A program made the translations under genes and the position numbers. A DNA stretch of 14,131 nt from NCBI GenBank assembly GCA_964499985.1, contig CAZCMX010000053.1, positions 1 to 14,131 of the forward strand, read 5' to 3'. The notes below the pieces were generated by a model that saw only the letters and a program-made list of their open reading frames with translations, made no database searches and was not told the DNA's origin. This DNA is from UBA5734 sp964499985. GTDB taxonomy: Bacteria > Bacillota > Clostridia > Saccharofermentanales > UBA5734. The number at the start of each line of letters is the position of its first letter. Position 1 is the first letter of the stretch. Shown here in pieces: positions 7,282-12,916 of the stretch.

Positions 7282-7312
7282 TTATCGGCGGGACGCGCGT
7301 GAATGCCGATAA
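7282..7312. repeat. Perfect 8-bp inverted repeat, 15-nt loop
   Basis: TTATCGGC (7282-7289) and its exact complement GCCGATAA (7305-7312). No T-run follows on either strand, so it is not a terminator. It could be an operator or a leader hairpin for the asr operon; function unknown. Confidence 0.55.
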
Positions 7313-7342
7313 GAGATTCCCCAATCAGTTTATCATTCGGTA

Positions 7343-7371
7343 CTTATATTGAATACCAACAAATTGATTAA
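7343..7371 (-). promoter_or_regulatory. Weak candidate promoter for the fnt-asr-hem operon
   Basis: Reading the minus strand, TTAATC (7371-7366), 17 nt, then TATAAG (7348-7343). The -10 is good (5 of 6), the -35 poor (3 of 6). It would give a leader of about 180 nt containing the repeats at 7219-7253 and 7282-7312. No better sigma-A match was found closer to the start codon, so an activator-dependent promoter is equally possible. Confidence 0.25.
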
Positions 7372-7425
7372 CCAGGTATCTGGTCACAGTGAATATCCTT
7401 CTGCTCCAGTCAAAGCCAAGCTGAA

Positions 7426-7442
7426 TTTGACCTTGTCTGACT
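7426..7442 (-). promoter_or_regulatory. CtsR-like operator, upstream copy
   Basis: Read on the minus strand: AGTCAGA-CAA-GGTCAAA. The published CtsR heat-shock operator is a tandem heptad RGTCAAA-NAN-RGTCAAA; one base differs in the first heptad. It lies 17 nt upstream of the hsp20 -35. A lone consensus heptad AGTCAAA is also present on the plus strand at 7408-7414. Confidence 0.6.
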
Positions 7443-7459
7443 TTCGTAACCCAGGTGAC

Positions 7460-7487
7460 TTGAAAGCCCAGTTGGCGTGGCTATAAT
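7460..7487 (+). promoter_or_regulatory. Sigma-A promoter of hsp20
   Basis: TTGAAA (7460-7465), 16-nt spacer, TATAAT (7482-7487). The predicted transcript start is near 7494, about 40 nt before the start codon. It is bracketed by the CtsR-like boxes at 7426-7442 and 7500-7516. Confidence 0.8.
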
Positions 7488-7499
7488 GAAAATCACAAA

Positions 7500-7516
7500 G
7501 ATCAAACAAGGTCAAA
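7500..7516 (+). promoter_or_regulatory. CtsR-like operator, downstream copy
   Basis: GATCAAA-CAA-GGTCAAA, one base off the CtsR consensus RGTCAAA-NAN-RGTCAAA. It sits a few bases after the predicted transcription start and just before the GGAGG ribosome binding site, the classical position for CtsR repression of Firmicute heat-shock genes. Confidence 0.72.
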
Positions 7517-7532
7517 CAAGGAGGAATGAAAA

Positions 7533-7988
7533 ATGTTTGAACTGATCCCCGTGAATCGCAGAAAGAACCAGATCGTCCAGAGAAATCTGTTCTGGCCCGA
7601 AATGGACACCCTGTTCGACCAATTGTTCCAGGGCAGCCTGCTTTCAGGCCGGTCTGAGGAGCAACGAGTGATGCGGGTCGATATCAAGGACACCCAGGAT
7701 GCCTATGTCATCGAGGCTGAATTGCCTGGCATCAGCAAAGAAAATATTGATATCAAGATCCAGGACAAGCTGCTGACCCTGTCAGTCAGGCAGGATGAGC
7801 AGTCCGAAAGCAGCAAAGACCAGTACATCGTTCGCGAACGCAGGGTCCGCTCCCTTGAACGCAGCTTCGATGTCAGGGCGGTCGATACCGAAAAAATCAC
7901 GGCAAAATTTGAAAATGGGCTTTTGGCCTTGCATTTGCCCAAGCTTGAACCCGCTAAGCCTGACAGTCGAAGCATCAAGATCGATTAA
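7533..7988 (+). CDS. Small heat-shock protein, Hsp20/alpha-crystallin family
   Basis: An ATP-independent holdase chaperone that binds unfolding proteins in the cytoplasm as large oligomers. The 151 residues are typical. An N-terminal arm (1-46, RNLFWPEMDTLFDQLFQG) precedes the alpha-crystallin beta-sandwich at about 47-137, with VDIKDTQDAYVIEAELPGIS at its start and the hallmark ENGLLALHLPK at 127-137. The C-terminal I-x-I anchor is present as IKI at 148-150. The ATG at 7533 follows AAGGAGGAATGAAAA. It is monocistronic: its own promoter lies 46-73 nt upstream and a strong terminator 15 nt downstream. The CtsR-like boxes suggest heat-shock derepression. Often annotated hsp18 or ibpA in other species. 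Confidence 0.96.
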   Translation: MFELIPVNRRKNQIVQRNLFWPEMDTLFDQLFQGSLLSGRSEEQRVMRVDIKDTQDAYVIEAELPGISKENIDIKIQDKLLTLSVRQDEQSESSKDQYIVRERRVRSLERSFDVRAVDTEKITAKFENGLLALHLPKLEPAKPDSRSIKID

Positions 7989-8002
7989 CATAGCCTGAGC
8001 AC

Positions 8003-8042
8003 GGCCGGGGCATGCACTCCATTCTGCCCCGGCCACTTTTTT
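8003..8042 (+). terminator. Rho-independent terminator of hsp20
   Basis: A perfect 10-bp GC-rich stem GGCCGGGGCA (8003-8012) / TGCCCCGGCC (8025-8034), a 12-nt loop, then AC and six T (8037-8042). Confidence 0.93.
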
Positions 8043-8074
8043 GTTTTAACCGGAACCCTTCTTCAGTCTGGATC

Positions 8075-8103
8075 TTGACAAGACAGACGCCGCGCGGTAT
8101 AAA
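8075..8103 (+). promoter_or_regulatory. Strong sigma-A promoter of metQ
   Basis: TTGACA (8075-8080), a 17-nt spacer, TATAAA (8098-8103): near consensus. The predicted transcript start near 8110 leaves a leader of only about 67 nt, too short for an S-box riboswitch or T-box, so regulation is probably by a protein at the adjoining palindrome. Confidence 0.88.
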
Positions 8104-8122
8104 TCATACCATTCCAGTATGA
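8104..8122. promoter_or_regulatory. Palindrome over the metQ transcription start, likely operator
   Basis: TCATAC (8104-8109), CATTCCA, GTATGA (8117-8122): a perfect 6-bp inverted repeat directly after the -10 box, overlapping the predicted start site. It is well placed for repression of the methionine importer. I do not recognise the regulator. Confidence 0.5.
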
Positions 8123-8176
8123 ATTAGAGTAATACTTGATGCTCACACTGCTCGCCAGGAAAGAAGGGATTTGCCC

Positions 8177-9061
8177 ATGTTGAAAAAAAATCGTCTGCTC
8201 GCCTTGCTCCTCGTATTATCGTTTCTCATGATCGGCCTGGCCGCCTGCTCCAGTCCAACCAGCACCACCACCGCCGCCGAAACATCGGCTGCAGCCTCTG
8301 AAACCTCTGCGCCAGCCCAAACCACGGCTGCGCCTCTGACACTCAAGGTCGGGGCAACGCCAGTTCCGCATGCGGAAATTCTCAAGATTGCCCAGGCTGA
8401 GCTGGCAAAGCAAAACATCAACCTGGAGATCATCGAGTACACCGACTATGTCCAGCCGAACCTGGCTCTCGACAGCAAGGATCTCGATGCCAATTTCTTC
8501 CAGCACTTGCCTTATCTGCTCGACTTCAATGCCAAGAATGGCACCAAGCTGTCCAGCCTGACTGCCGTTCATTTTGAACCGCTTGGACTTTATCCTGGCC
8601 GGACCAAGAGCCTTGCCGATCTCAAAGAGGGGGCCACGATCGCCGTCCCCAATGATACCACCAATGAAGCTCGTGCCCTGCTGCTGCTTCAGGCCCAGGG
8701 CCTGATTGAGCTGCCGGCGGATGCTGGCCTGGAGGTGACGCCCAAAGACATCTCTGCCAATCCCCGGAAATTCAAATTCATCGAGGTTGAAGCCGCGCAG
8801 ATCGCCCGGGCTTTACCTGATGTCGATGCGGGTGTGGTCAATGGCAACTATGCCATCGAAGCCGGCCTGACCATGGCCGATGCCCTCGCTGCCGAAGCCG
8901 CCGACTCGATTGCCGCCCAGACCTTCGGCAATATTCTGGCCATTCGCGAAGGGGACGAGGCACGTCCGGAGCTGGTTGCCCTGGCCAATGCCTTGAAATC
9001 GCAGGCCGTCAAGGACTTCATCGCCAGCCAGTATGCAGGTTCCGTAGTCGCTCTGGGCTGA
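8177..9061 (+). CDS. metQ: Methionine ABC transporter substrate-binding lipoprotein (NlpA/MetQ family)
   Basis: MetQ captures methionine (or a related amino acid) outside the membrane and delivers it to MetNI. The 294-residue precursor starts MLKKNRLL, then a hydrophobic signal and the lipobox LAAC with Cys24 as the lipidated residue. A low-complexity Ser/Thr/Ala linker covers about 25-52. The NlpA fold starts at LTLKVGATPVPHAEIL (54-69) and includes EYTDYVQPNLALDSKDLDANFFQHLPYL in two runs, AVHFEPLGLYPGRTKSL, GATIAVPNDTTNEARAL and VDAGVVNGNYAIEAGL, all typical of MetQ. The ATG at 8177 is preferred over the in-frame TTG at 8171 because AAGGG (8163-8167) is 9 nt upstream of the ATG but only 3 nt from the TTG. 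It is followed by a strong hairpin before metN. Substrate could also be another amino acid, but metNI synteny fits methionine. Confidence 0.93.
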   Translation: MLKKNRLLALLLVLSFLMIGLAACSSPTSTTTAAETSAAASETSAPAQTTAAPLTLKVGATPVPHAEILKIAQAELAKQNINLEIIEYTDYVQPNLALDSKDLDANFFQHLPYLLDFNAKNGTKLSSLTAVHFEPLGLYPGRTKSLADLKEGATIAVPNDTTNEARALLLLQAQGLIELPADAGLEVTPKDISANPRKFKFIEVEAAQIARALPDVDAGVVNGNYAIEAGLTMADALAAEAADSIAAQTFGNILAIREGDEARPELVALANALKSQAVKDFIASQYAGSVVALG

Positions 9062-9117
9062 CCGGTATTGGCAATGGTCAGCAGACCGGCTTAAGCTGGC
9101 ACCTCCATGTCAGAACC

Positions 9118-9153
9118 AGATTGCAGCAGGGTCTTCCCTGCTGCAATCTTTTT
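9118..9153 (+). terminator. Rho-independent terminator between metQ and metN
   Basis: A perfect 14-bp stem AGATTGCAGCAGGG (9118-9131) / CCCTGCTGCAATCT (9136-9149), a TCTT loop, T-run to 9153. It should separate metQ mRNA from metNI, giving more binding protein than transporter, or force metNI to use its own promoter. Confidence 0.93.
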
Positions 9154-9181
9154 GATTATTCTTAGGGTTATTAGTGATAAA
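9152..9181 (+). promoter_or_regulatory. Possible weak promoter for metNI
   Basis: TTGATT (9152-9157), 18 nt, GATAAA (9176-9181), each 4 of 6 matches. It starts within the T-run of the terminator and lies 39 nt before the metN start. Plausible only because the preceding terminator makes a second promoter likely. Confidence 0.3.
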
Positions 9182-9219
9182 GGTCTGGCCAGCAGATCTT
9201 TTCCCATGAGGTTTCCACC

Positions 9220-10035
9220 ATGATTGATATCCGCAATCTGACCAAAATTTATCCGGCCACAGGCAGCAGCCCGATGGTCAGAGCCCTTGACCGTGTCAGC
9301 CTGACGATTGAAACCGGTGACATTTTCGGCATCATCGGGCTGTCCGGTGCCGGCAAAAGCACCCTGATCCGCTGCATCAACCTCCTGGAACGGCCGACCG
9401 AAGGCGAGATCCTGGTTGACGGCCTGGATGTCGCCCAGCTCAATGCCCACGATCTGCGGACCTTTCGCAGCCGGTTCGGCATGGTGTTCCAGGACTACAA
9501 CCTGTTCATGCAGCGCACAGTCGCGCGCAACATCGCTTTCCCACTGGAAATATCCGGAGTGCCGGCCGCCAAGCGGGCGGACAGGGTCGCCGAGCTGCTC
9601 GAGCTGGTCGGCTTGTCCGACAAGGCCAACGCCTATCCGGCCCAGCTCTCAGGCGGCCAGAAACAGCGGGTATCGATTGCCAGGGCCCTGGCGACCCACC
9701 CCGAGTTCCTGCTTTGCGATGAACCGACTTCAGCGCTGGACAGCCTGACGACGACCTCGATCCTGAACCTGCTGTCAGACATCAATCGCAAGCTCGGCGT
9801 CAGCATCATCATCATCACGCATGAGACCAGTGTCGTGCGCCGCATATGCCGCCATATGGCGGTCTTGTCGGAAAACCGCATCCTGGAAACCGGTGCAGTT
9901 GCTGATCTGGTGGCCAATCCGCAAAGCGCCCTGACCCGCCAGCTATTGAAGCTGGAGCAGACAGTGGCTGACGATACCGGCGGGGCTTTTGATGCACTCG
10001 ATGCCTTTGAAGCGGAGGTAAAGGGCAATGACTGA
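9220..10035 (+). CDS. metN: Methionine ABC transporter ATP-binding protein, short form without C-terminal regulatory domain
   Basis: MetN hydrolyses ATP to drive import through MetI. Motifs seen: Walker A GLSGAGKST at 40-48, Q-loop VFQDYNLF at 89-96, signature LSGGQKQR at 143-150, Walker B LLCDEPTSALD at 164-174, and the switch His201 in IIIITHET. The MetN-type opening IDIRNLTKIYPATG and the NLFMQRTVARNIAFPLEISGVP stretch (93-114) fit the family. At 271 residues it ends soon after the nucleotide-binding domain, whereas typical MetN is about 340 with a methionine-binding NIL domain. No such domain fits in the last 40-odd residues, which are an acidic tail (TVADDTGGAFDALDAFEAEV). The ATG at 9220 follows GAGG at about 9 nt. 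It overlaps metI by 8 nt. Confidence 0.93.
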   Translation: MIDIRNLTKIYPATGSSPMVRALDRVSLTIETGDIFGIIGLSGAGKSTLIRCINLLERPTEGEILVDGLDVAQLNAHDLRTFRSRFGMVFQDYNLFMQRTVARNIAFPLEISGVPAAKRADRVAELLELVGLSDKANAYPAQLSGGQKQRVSIARALATHPEFLLCDEPTSALDSLTTTSILNLLSDINRKLGVSIIIITHETSVVRRICRHMAVLSENRILETGAVADLVANPQSALTRQLLKLEQTVADDTGGAFDALDAFEAEVKGND

Positions 10036-10717
10036 GATCGGACTCTGGGTCCAGGCATTCTGGGCCGATTATGGCCTGTTGCTGCTTGAAAACACTGGCG
10101 CCACCATCTGGATGGTTCTGGCCTCTACGCTGCTGGCCCATCTGATCGGACTGCCAATCGGCGTCCTGGTCGTGGTCACGGACCGCGGCCTGCTCTTGCC
10201 AGTCAAACCGCTCCATGCCGTACTTGAAGGGATCATCAATATCGGTCGCTCCATCCCGTTCATCATCCTGATGATCGCCCTGATCCCCTTCACCCGCCTG
10301 ATTGTCGGCACCTCGCTGGGCGTGAATGCGACGATCGTGCCGCTCGTGATTGCGGCCGTGCCTTTTGTCGCCCGGCTGACGGAAAGTGCCCTGAAAGAAA
10401 TCCCCGCCGGGGTTGTCGAGTCCTGCCATGCCATGGGCGCCACAATCAGCCAGATCGTTTTCCGCGTCCTGGTCCCTGAAGCGATGCCCGCCCTGATCCG
10501 CGGTCTTTCGCTGACTGCCATCACGCTGGTCGGCTATTCGGCCATGGCCGGGGCGATCGGTGGCGGTGGTCTGGGCGACGTCGCGATTCGCTATGGCTAT
10601 CATCGCTACCAGACCGATGTCATGTTTGTCACGATCCTGTTGCTGATCGTCCTGGTCCAGGTCATCCAGGCCTTCGGCAATACGTTCGCCAACCAGGTTG
10701 ACAAGCGAAAGCGCTGA
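10028..10717 (+). CDS. metI: Methionine ABC transporter permease
   Basis: MetI forms the membrane channel as a homodimer with two MetN. The 229 residues contain about five hydrophobic segments (near 12-52, 67-89, 101-118, 155-178, 195-215). The cytoplasmic coupling (EAA-like) loop reads SCHAMGATISQIVFRVLVPEA, followed by LIRGLSLTAITLVGYSAMAGAIGGGGLGD, the classic MetI motif. RSIPFIILMIALIPFTRLIVGT is also characteristic. Length is usual for the family (about 215-230). The ATG at 10028 lies inside the end of metN, with GGAGG about 9 nt upstream, so the two are translationally coupled. A terminator follows. Confidence 0.95.
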   Translation: MTEIGLWVQAFWADYGLLLLENTGATIWMVLASTLLAHLIGLPIGVLVVVTDRGLLLPVKPLHAVLEGIINIGRSIPFIILMIALIPFTRLIVGTSLGVNATIVPLVIAAVPFVARLTESALKEIPAGVVESCHAMGATISQIVFRVLVPEAMPALIRGLSLTAITLVGYSAMAGAIGGGGLGDVAIRYGYHRYQTDVMFVTILLLIVLVQVIQAFGNTFANQVDKRKR

Positions 10718-10743
10718 TCCGCCCGCAGTCCTCCTGCATCGAG

Positions 10744-10784
10744 GCTGTCCTCACGGGTCACCGGGCCCGGAGGGCAGCTTTTTT
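10744..10784 (+). terminator. Rho-independent terminator of metNI
   Basis: Stem GCTGTCCTC (10744-10752) / GAGGGCAGC (10770-10778) with one G-U pair, an inner CGGG/CCCG helix in the loop, and six T at 10779-10784. Confidence 0.88.
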
Positions 10785-10826
10785 CATGTACCGGAAACTG
10801 TTGCTCGACGAAACAGGCTAATCGAC

Positions 10827-10832
10827 TATAAT
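10827..10832 (+). promoter_or_regulatory. -10 box (TATAAT) of the small unknown gene
   Basis: A perfect TATAAT ends 49 nt before the chosen start at 10882. The -35 is weak (TTGCTC at 10801-10806 is 20 nt away; nothing better at 16-18 nt). The box overlaps the longer in-frame ATG at 10831, which argues for the shorter protein. Confidence 0.55.
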
Positions 10833-10881
10833 GAACCTATCGGAACCAGTCTGTTTAGCAAGATCCGTCAAAGGTGCTTTT

Positions 10882-11160
10882 ATGGAAAACGAATTTGAGA
10901 AAGATTTCTGGGAGGTCTATGACCGGGCTGAGGAATTGGCACAGAAAGATCCGGAATGGCGTTTTCTGGAGAAGCAGATTGTCGAGACGCTGGACCAGTT
11001 TGCCAAGCTTGAAGGCCTGCAGGAACTTCTGATCACACCGATCGACAAGCAATATTTGATTTTCATGCAAAAAATCTTTGAAGTCATGCGCCAGAATGAG
11101 GCGGCAGCCCTGCACAGGGCTGCTTCACCGCATCTCGAGAGCAAGGATATCAAGCACTGA
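10882..11160 (+). CDS. Small uncharacterised protein, 92 residues
   Basis: I do not recognise this protein. It is strongly charged and looks almost wholly alpha-helical: MENEFEKDFWEVYDRAEELA, a KDPEWRFLEKQIVETLDQFAK stretch (22-42), then TPIDKQYLIFMQKIFEVMRQ (52-71). It has no cysteines, signal peptide or membrane segment. The start at 10882 has AAAGGTG 6-7 nt upstream and a TATAAT box about 50 nt upstream; the in-frame ATG at 10831 sits on that box and is rejected. The last 11 nt overlap the convergent glf gene and no terminator lies between. A small cytoplasmic regulator or adaptor is possible, but nothing shows it. Confidence 0.68.
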   Translation: MENEFEKDFWEVYDRAEELAQKDPEWRFLEKQIVETLDQFAKLEGLQELLITPIDKQYLIFMQKIFEVMRQNEAAALHRAASPHLESKDIKH

Positions 11161-12259
11161 ATTCCTTTTCGACCCGGACCAGGGCACTGGCGATGACCTG
11201 GTGCATGTCATAGTATTTATAGTCTGCCAGGCGGCCGCCAAAGATCACCGTGCGCTCCTGCTCTGCCAGGGCCTTGTATTGCAGATACAAGGTATTGTTC
11301 TTGTCATCATTGACTGGGTAATAGGGTTCGTCGCCCTTTTTCCATTCCGCGGGGTACTCTCTGGTGATGACGGTTTTATCCTGGGTGCCGAATTCAAAAT
11401 GCTTATGCTCGATGATCCGGGTAAACGGGGTCTGGCGGTCGGTATAGTTGACGACTGCATTGCCCTGGTAGTTTTCGATCCCCAGGGTCTGGTGCTCGAA
11501 CCGCAGGCTGCGGTATTCAAGGTTGCCGAACCGGTAGCCATAGAATTCATCGATCATGCCGGTAAAAACAGTCTTGCCGGCCAGCGCATCCAGTTCAGCA
11601 CGCTGGGCGAAATAATCGGTCCCCAGGCGGACCTCGATGCCCTCGAGCAGGCGGTCGGTGATCTGGTTGTAGCCACCCTCCGGAATGCCCTGGTATCGAT
11701 CGTTGAAATAGTTATTGTCATACGTGAAACGCACCGGCAGCCGTTTGATGATGAAGGCTGGCAGCTCGGTCGCCGGACGGCCCCATTGCTTCTCCGTATA
11801 GCCTTTGATCAATTTTTCATAGATATCGGTGCCGACCAGGGAAATCGCCTGTTCCTCGAGATTGTGCGGCACTGTGATTCCGGCCGCCATCCGCTGGGCC
11901 GAGATCCTGGCCTGGGCTTCGGCCGGCGTGACAACCCCCCAAAGCTTGTTGAACGTATTCATATTGAAAGGCAGGTTGTAGATTTCACCATGGAAATTGG
12001 CGATCGGTGAATTGGTATAGCGATTGAATTCGGCAAACTGGTTGACATAGTTCCAGATCCGTTGATCACTGGTATGGAAAATATGGGCCCCGTAGACATG
12101 CACAGGGATCCCGGCAATGGTTTCACAGTAGATATTGCCGCCAGTATGTGCTCGCCGGTCGATGACCAGGCAGCGCTTGCCACGCAGCATGGCCTCATGG
12201 GCAAACGTTGCGCCAAAAAGTCCGGCACCGACGATCAGGTAGTCATAGGGCTTTGCCAT
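11150..12259 (-). CDS. glf: UDP-galactopyranose mutase
   Basis: Glf is an FAD enzyme that interconverts UDP-galactopyranose and UDP-galactofuranose, the Galf donor for cell-surface glycans. The 369-residue protein is of normal length. The FAD-binding GAGLFG is at 11-16, followed by LVIDRRAHTGGNIY, the family motif VYGAHIFHTSD (55-65), GYTEKQWGRPATELP and the C-terminal FGGRLADYKYYDMHQVI that contacts flavin and substrate. The ATG at 12259 is chosen because GAGAGG lies 8 nt upstream; the in-frame ATG at 12289 contains that site downstream of it and coincides with the promoter -10 region. No other polysaccharide genes are in view, so it stands alone here. Its 3' end overlaps the convergent small gene by 11 nt. 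Confidence 0.96.
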   Translation of the reverse strand: MAKPYDYLIVGAGLFGATFAHEAMLRGKRCLVIDRRAHTGGNIYCETIAGIPVHVYGAHIFHTSDQRIWNYVNQFAEFNRYTNSPIANFHGEIYNLPFNMNTFNKLWGVVTPAEAQARISAQRMAAGITVPHNLEEQAISLVGTDIYEKLIKGYTEKQWGRPATELPAFIIKRLPVRFTYDNNYFNDRYQGIPEGGYNQITDRLLEGIEVRLGTDYFAQRAELDALAGKTVFTGMIDEFYGYRFGNLEYRSLRFEHQTLGIENYQGNAVVNYTDRQTPFTRIIEHKHFEFGTQDKTVITREYPAEWKKGDEPYYPVNDDKNNTLYLQYKALAEQERTVIFGGRLADYKYYDMHQVIASALVRVEKEFSA

Positions 12260-12289
12260 ATCATGGACCTCTCTTATTGGTTTGGACAT

Positions 12290-12319
12290 ATTCTAACATG
12301 GATGCAGCCGTGAAGTCAG
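12290..12319 (-). promoter_or_regulatory. Promoter of glf
   Basis: On the minus strand: CTGACT (12319-12314), 18 nt, then TGT-TAGAAT with the -10 at 12295-12290 and an extended TG. The predicted start is near 12283, giving a leader of about 24 nt. This agrees with the start codon at 12259. Confidence 0.6.
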
Positions 12320-12347
12320 AGCGTAACGCGCCTTACCGCTGCAGGAA

Positions 12348-12375
12348 TTGTTTGATGGTATCTTGAGCCTATAAA
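12348..12375 (+). promoter_or_regulatory. Probable promoter of osmC
   Basis: TATAAA (12370-12375) with TTGTTT (12348-12353) 16 nt upstream; the -35 is weak (3 of 6). The predicted start is near 12382, immediately before the repeated GCAATCG-TTCAT elements. Confidence 0.42.
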
Positions 12376-12386
12376 CCAATTCATTC

Positions 12387-12417
12387 GCAATCGATTCATG
12401 AAGTGCAATCGGTTCAT
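12387..12417 (+). repeat. Two direct repeats in the osmC leader, possible operator
   Basis: GCAATCGATTCAT (12387-12399) and GCAATCGGTTCAT (12405-12417), 12 of 13 identical, 18 bp apart. Two further TTCAT copies lie at 12380 and 12422. The position right after the predicted transcription start suits a repressor. It does not match the OhrR consensus I know. Confidence 0.5.
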
Positions 12418-12438
12418 TTAATTCATTGGAGGTCTACC

Positions 12439-12855
12439 ATGCCTGTTCGTGATTCATCCGCTGTCTGGAATGGCAATTTAAAAGAGGGCAAGGGCGTCAT
12501 GCGCCTGGGGTCCGGCATGTACGAGGGTCCTTTCACCTTTGCATCCCGCTTTGAAGATGGCACCGGCACCAATCCTGAGGAGCTGATCGGTGCTGCCCAT
12601 GCTGGCTGCTTCTCGATGTTCCTTTCCGCCATCCTGTCCGATGCCGGTCATGTGCCGGCCCGGATTTCGACCACAGCCAAGGTCCATCTCGGTGCCGGGC
12701 CCAAGATTGTCCTGATCGAGCTGTCCACCGTCGGTGATGTGCCCGGGATTGACGCGGCCACCTTCCTCGAATTCGCCGAAAAAGCGAAAGTCGGCTGCCC
12801 GGTTTCCCAGGCTTTGGCGGCTGTCGAGCTGAAGCTGACCGCAGAGCTGCTCTGA
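12439..12855 (+). CDS. osmC: OsmC-family peroxiredoxin (organic hydroperoxide reductase)
   Basis: OsmC/Ohr proteins reduce organic hydroperoxides with a reactive cysteine pair in the cytoplasm. The 138 residues match E. coli OsmC closely in pattern: TNPEELIGAAHAGCFSMFLS (44-63) with the peroxidatic Cys57 and Glu48, and the resolving Cys120 in KVGCPVSQAL. Arg37 in FASRFEDG sits at the conserved catalytic arginine position. NPEELIGAAHA and VPGIDAATF favour OsmC over Ohr. The ATG at 12439 has TTGGAGG 7 nt upstream; the in-frame ATG at 12403 lies in the repeat-rich leader without a ribosome binding site. It is monocistronic, divergent from glf, and closed by a terminator next to lysR. Confidence 0.95.
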   Translation: MPVRDSSAVWNGNLKEGKGVMRLGSGMYEGPFTFASRFEDGTGTNPEELIGAAHAGCFSMFLSAILSDAGHVPARISTTAKVHLGAGPKIVLIELSTVGDVPGIDAATFLEFAEKAKVGCPVSQALAAVELKLTAELL

Positions 12856-12886
12856 CAGATCAGATTCTCCAAACCGGATTTGCCAC

Positions 12887-12916
12887 AATGGCCGTCCCAC
12901 CAAGGACGGCCATTTT
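12887..12916 (+). terminator. Terminator between convergent osmC and lysR
   Basis: A perfect 11-bp stem AATGGCCGTCC (12887-12897) / GGACGGCCATT (12904-12914), a 6-nt loop, T-run 12913-12916. It touches the lysR stop codon. It serves osmC; in the lysR direction only a weak T stretch follows. Confidence 0.85.

Larger units (their letters stand above)
7157..7532. other. Divergent intergenic region between the asr operon and hsp20 (376 nt)
   Basis: No convincing coding sequence or RNA gene seen. It is visibly richer in A/T than the flanking genes. It holds the hsp20 promoter and two CtsR-like boxes on the right. On the left are a direct repeat (7219-7253), an 8-bp perfect inverted repeat (7282-7312) and only weak candidates for the asr promoter. 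No riboswitch fold or terminator is evident. Confidence 0.8.

Noticed and set aside
7157..7532. CIRCE element (HrcA) or cobalamin riboswitch in the asr-hsp20 intergenic region
   Set aside because: No TTAGCACTC/GAGTGCTAA pair and no cobalamin-riboswitch core seen; the CtsR-like boxes explain the hsp20 side better.
8104..8176. S-box or T-box riboswitch before metQ
   Set aside because: The predicted transcription start leaves only about 67 nt, with no terminator hairpin between promoter and start codon.
9076..9106. Small hairpins (GGTC-AGCA-GACC and the CCGGCTTAAGCTGG near-palindrome) after metQ
   Set aside because: Short or imperfect and without T-runs; the strong terminator at 9118-9153 is sufficient. 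They may be chance or mRNA-stabilising structures.
9815..10603. Open frame of 262 codons on the minus strand opposite metN/metI
   Set aside because: Shadow of metN-metI: extremely Asp/Gln/Gly/His-rich translation without hydrophobic core.
11078..12010. Open frame of 310 codons on the plus strand opposite glf
   Set aside because: It is the antisense shadow of a clear glf gene; low-complexity valine/isoleucine-rich composition, no ribosome binding site and no family pattern.
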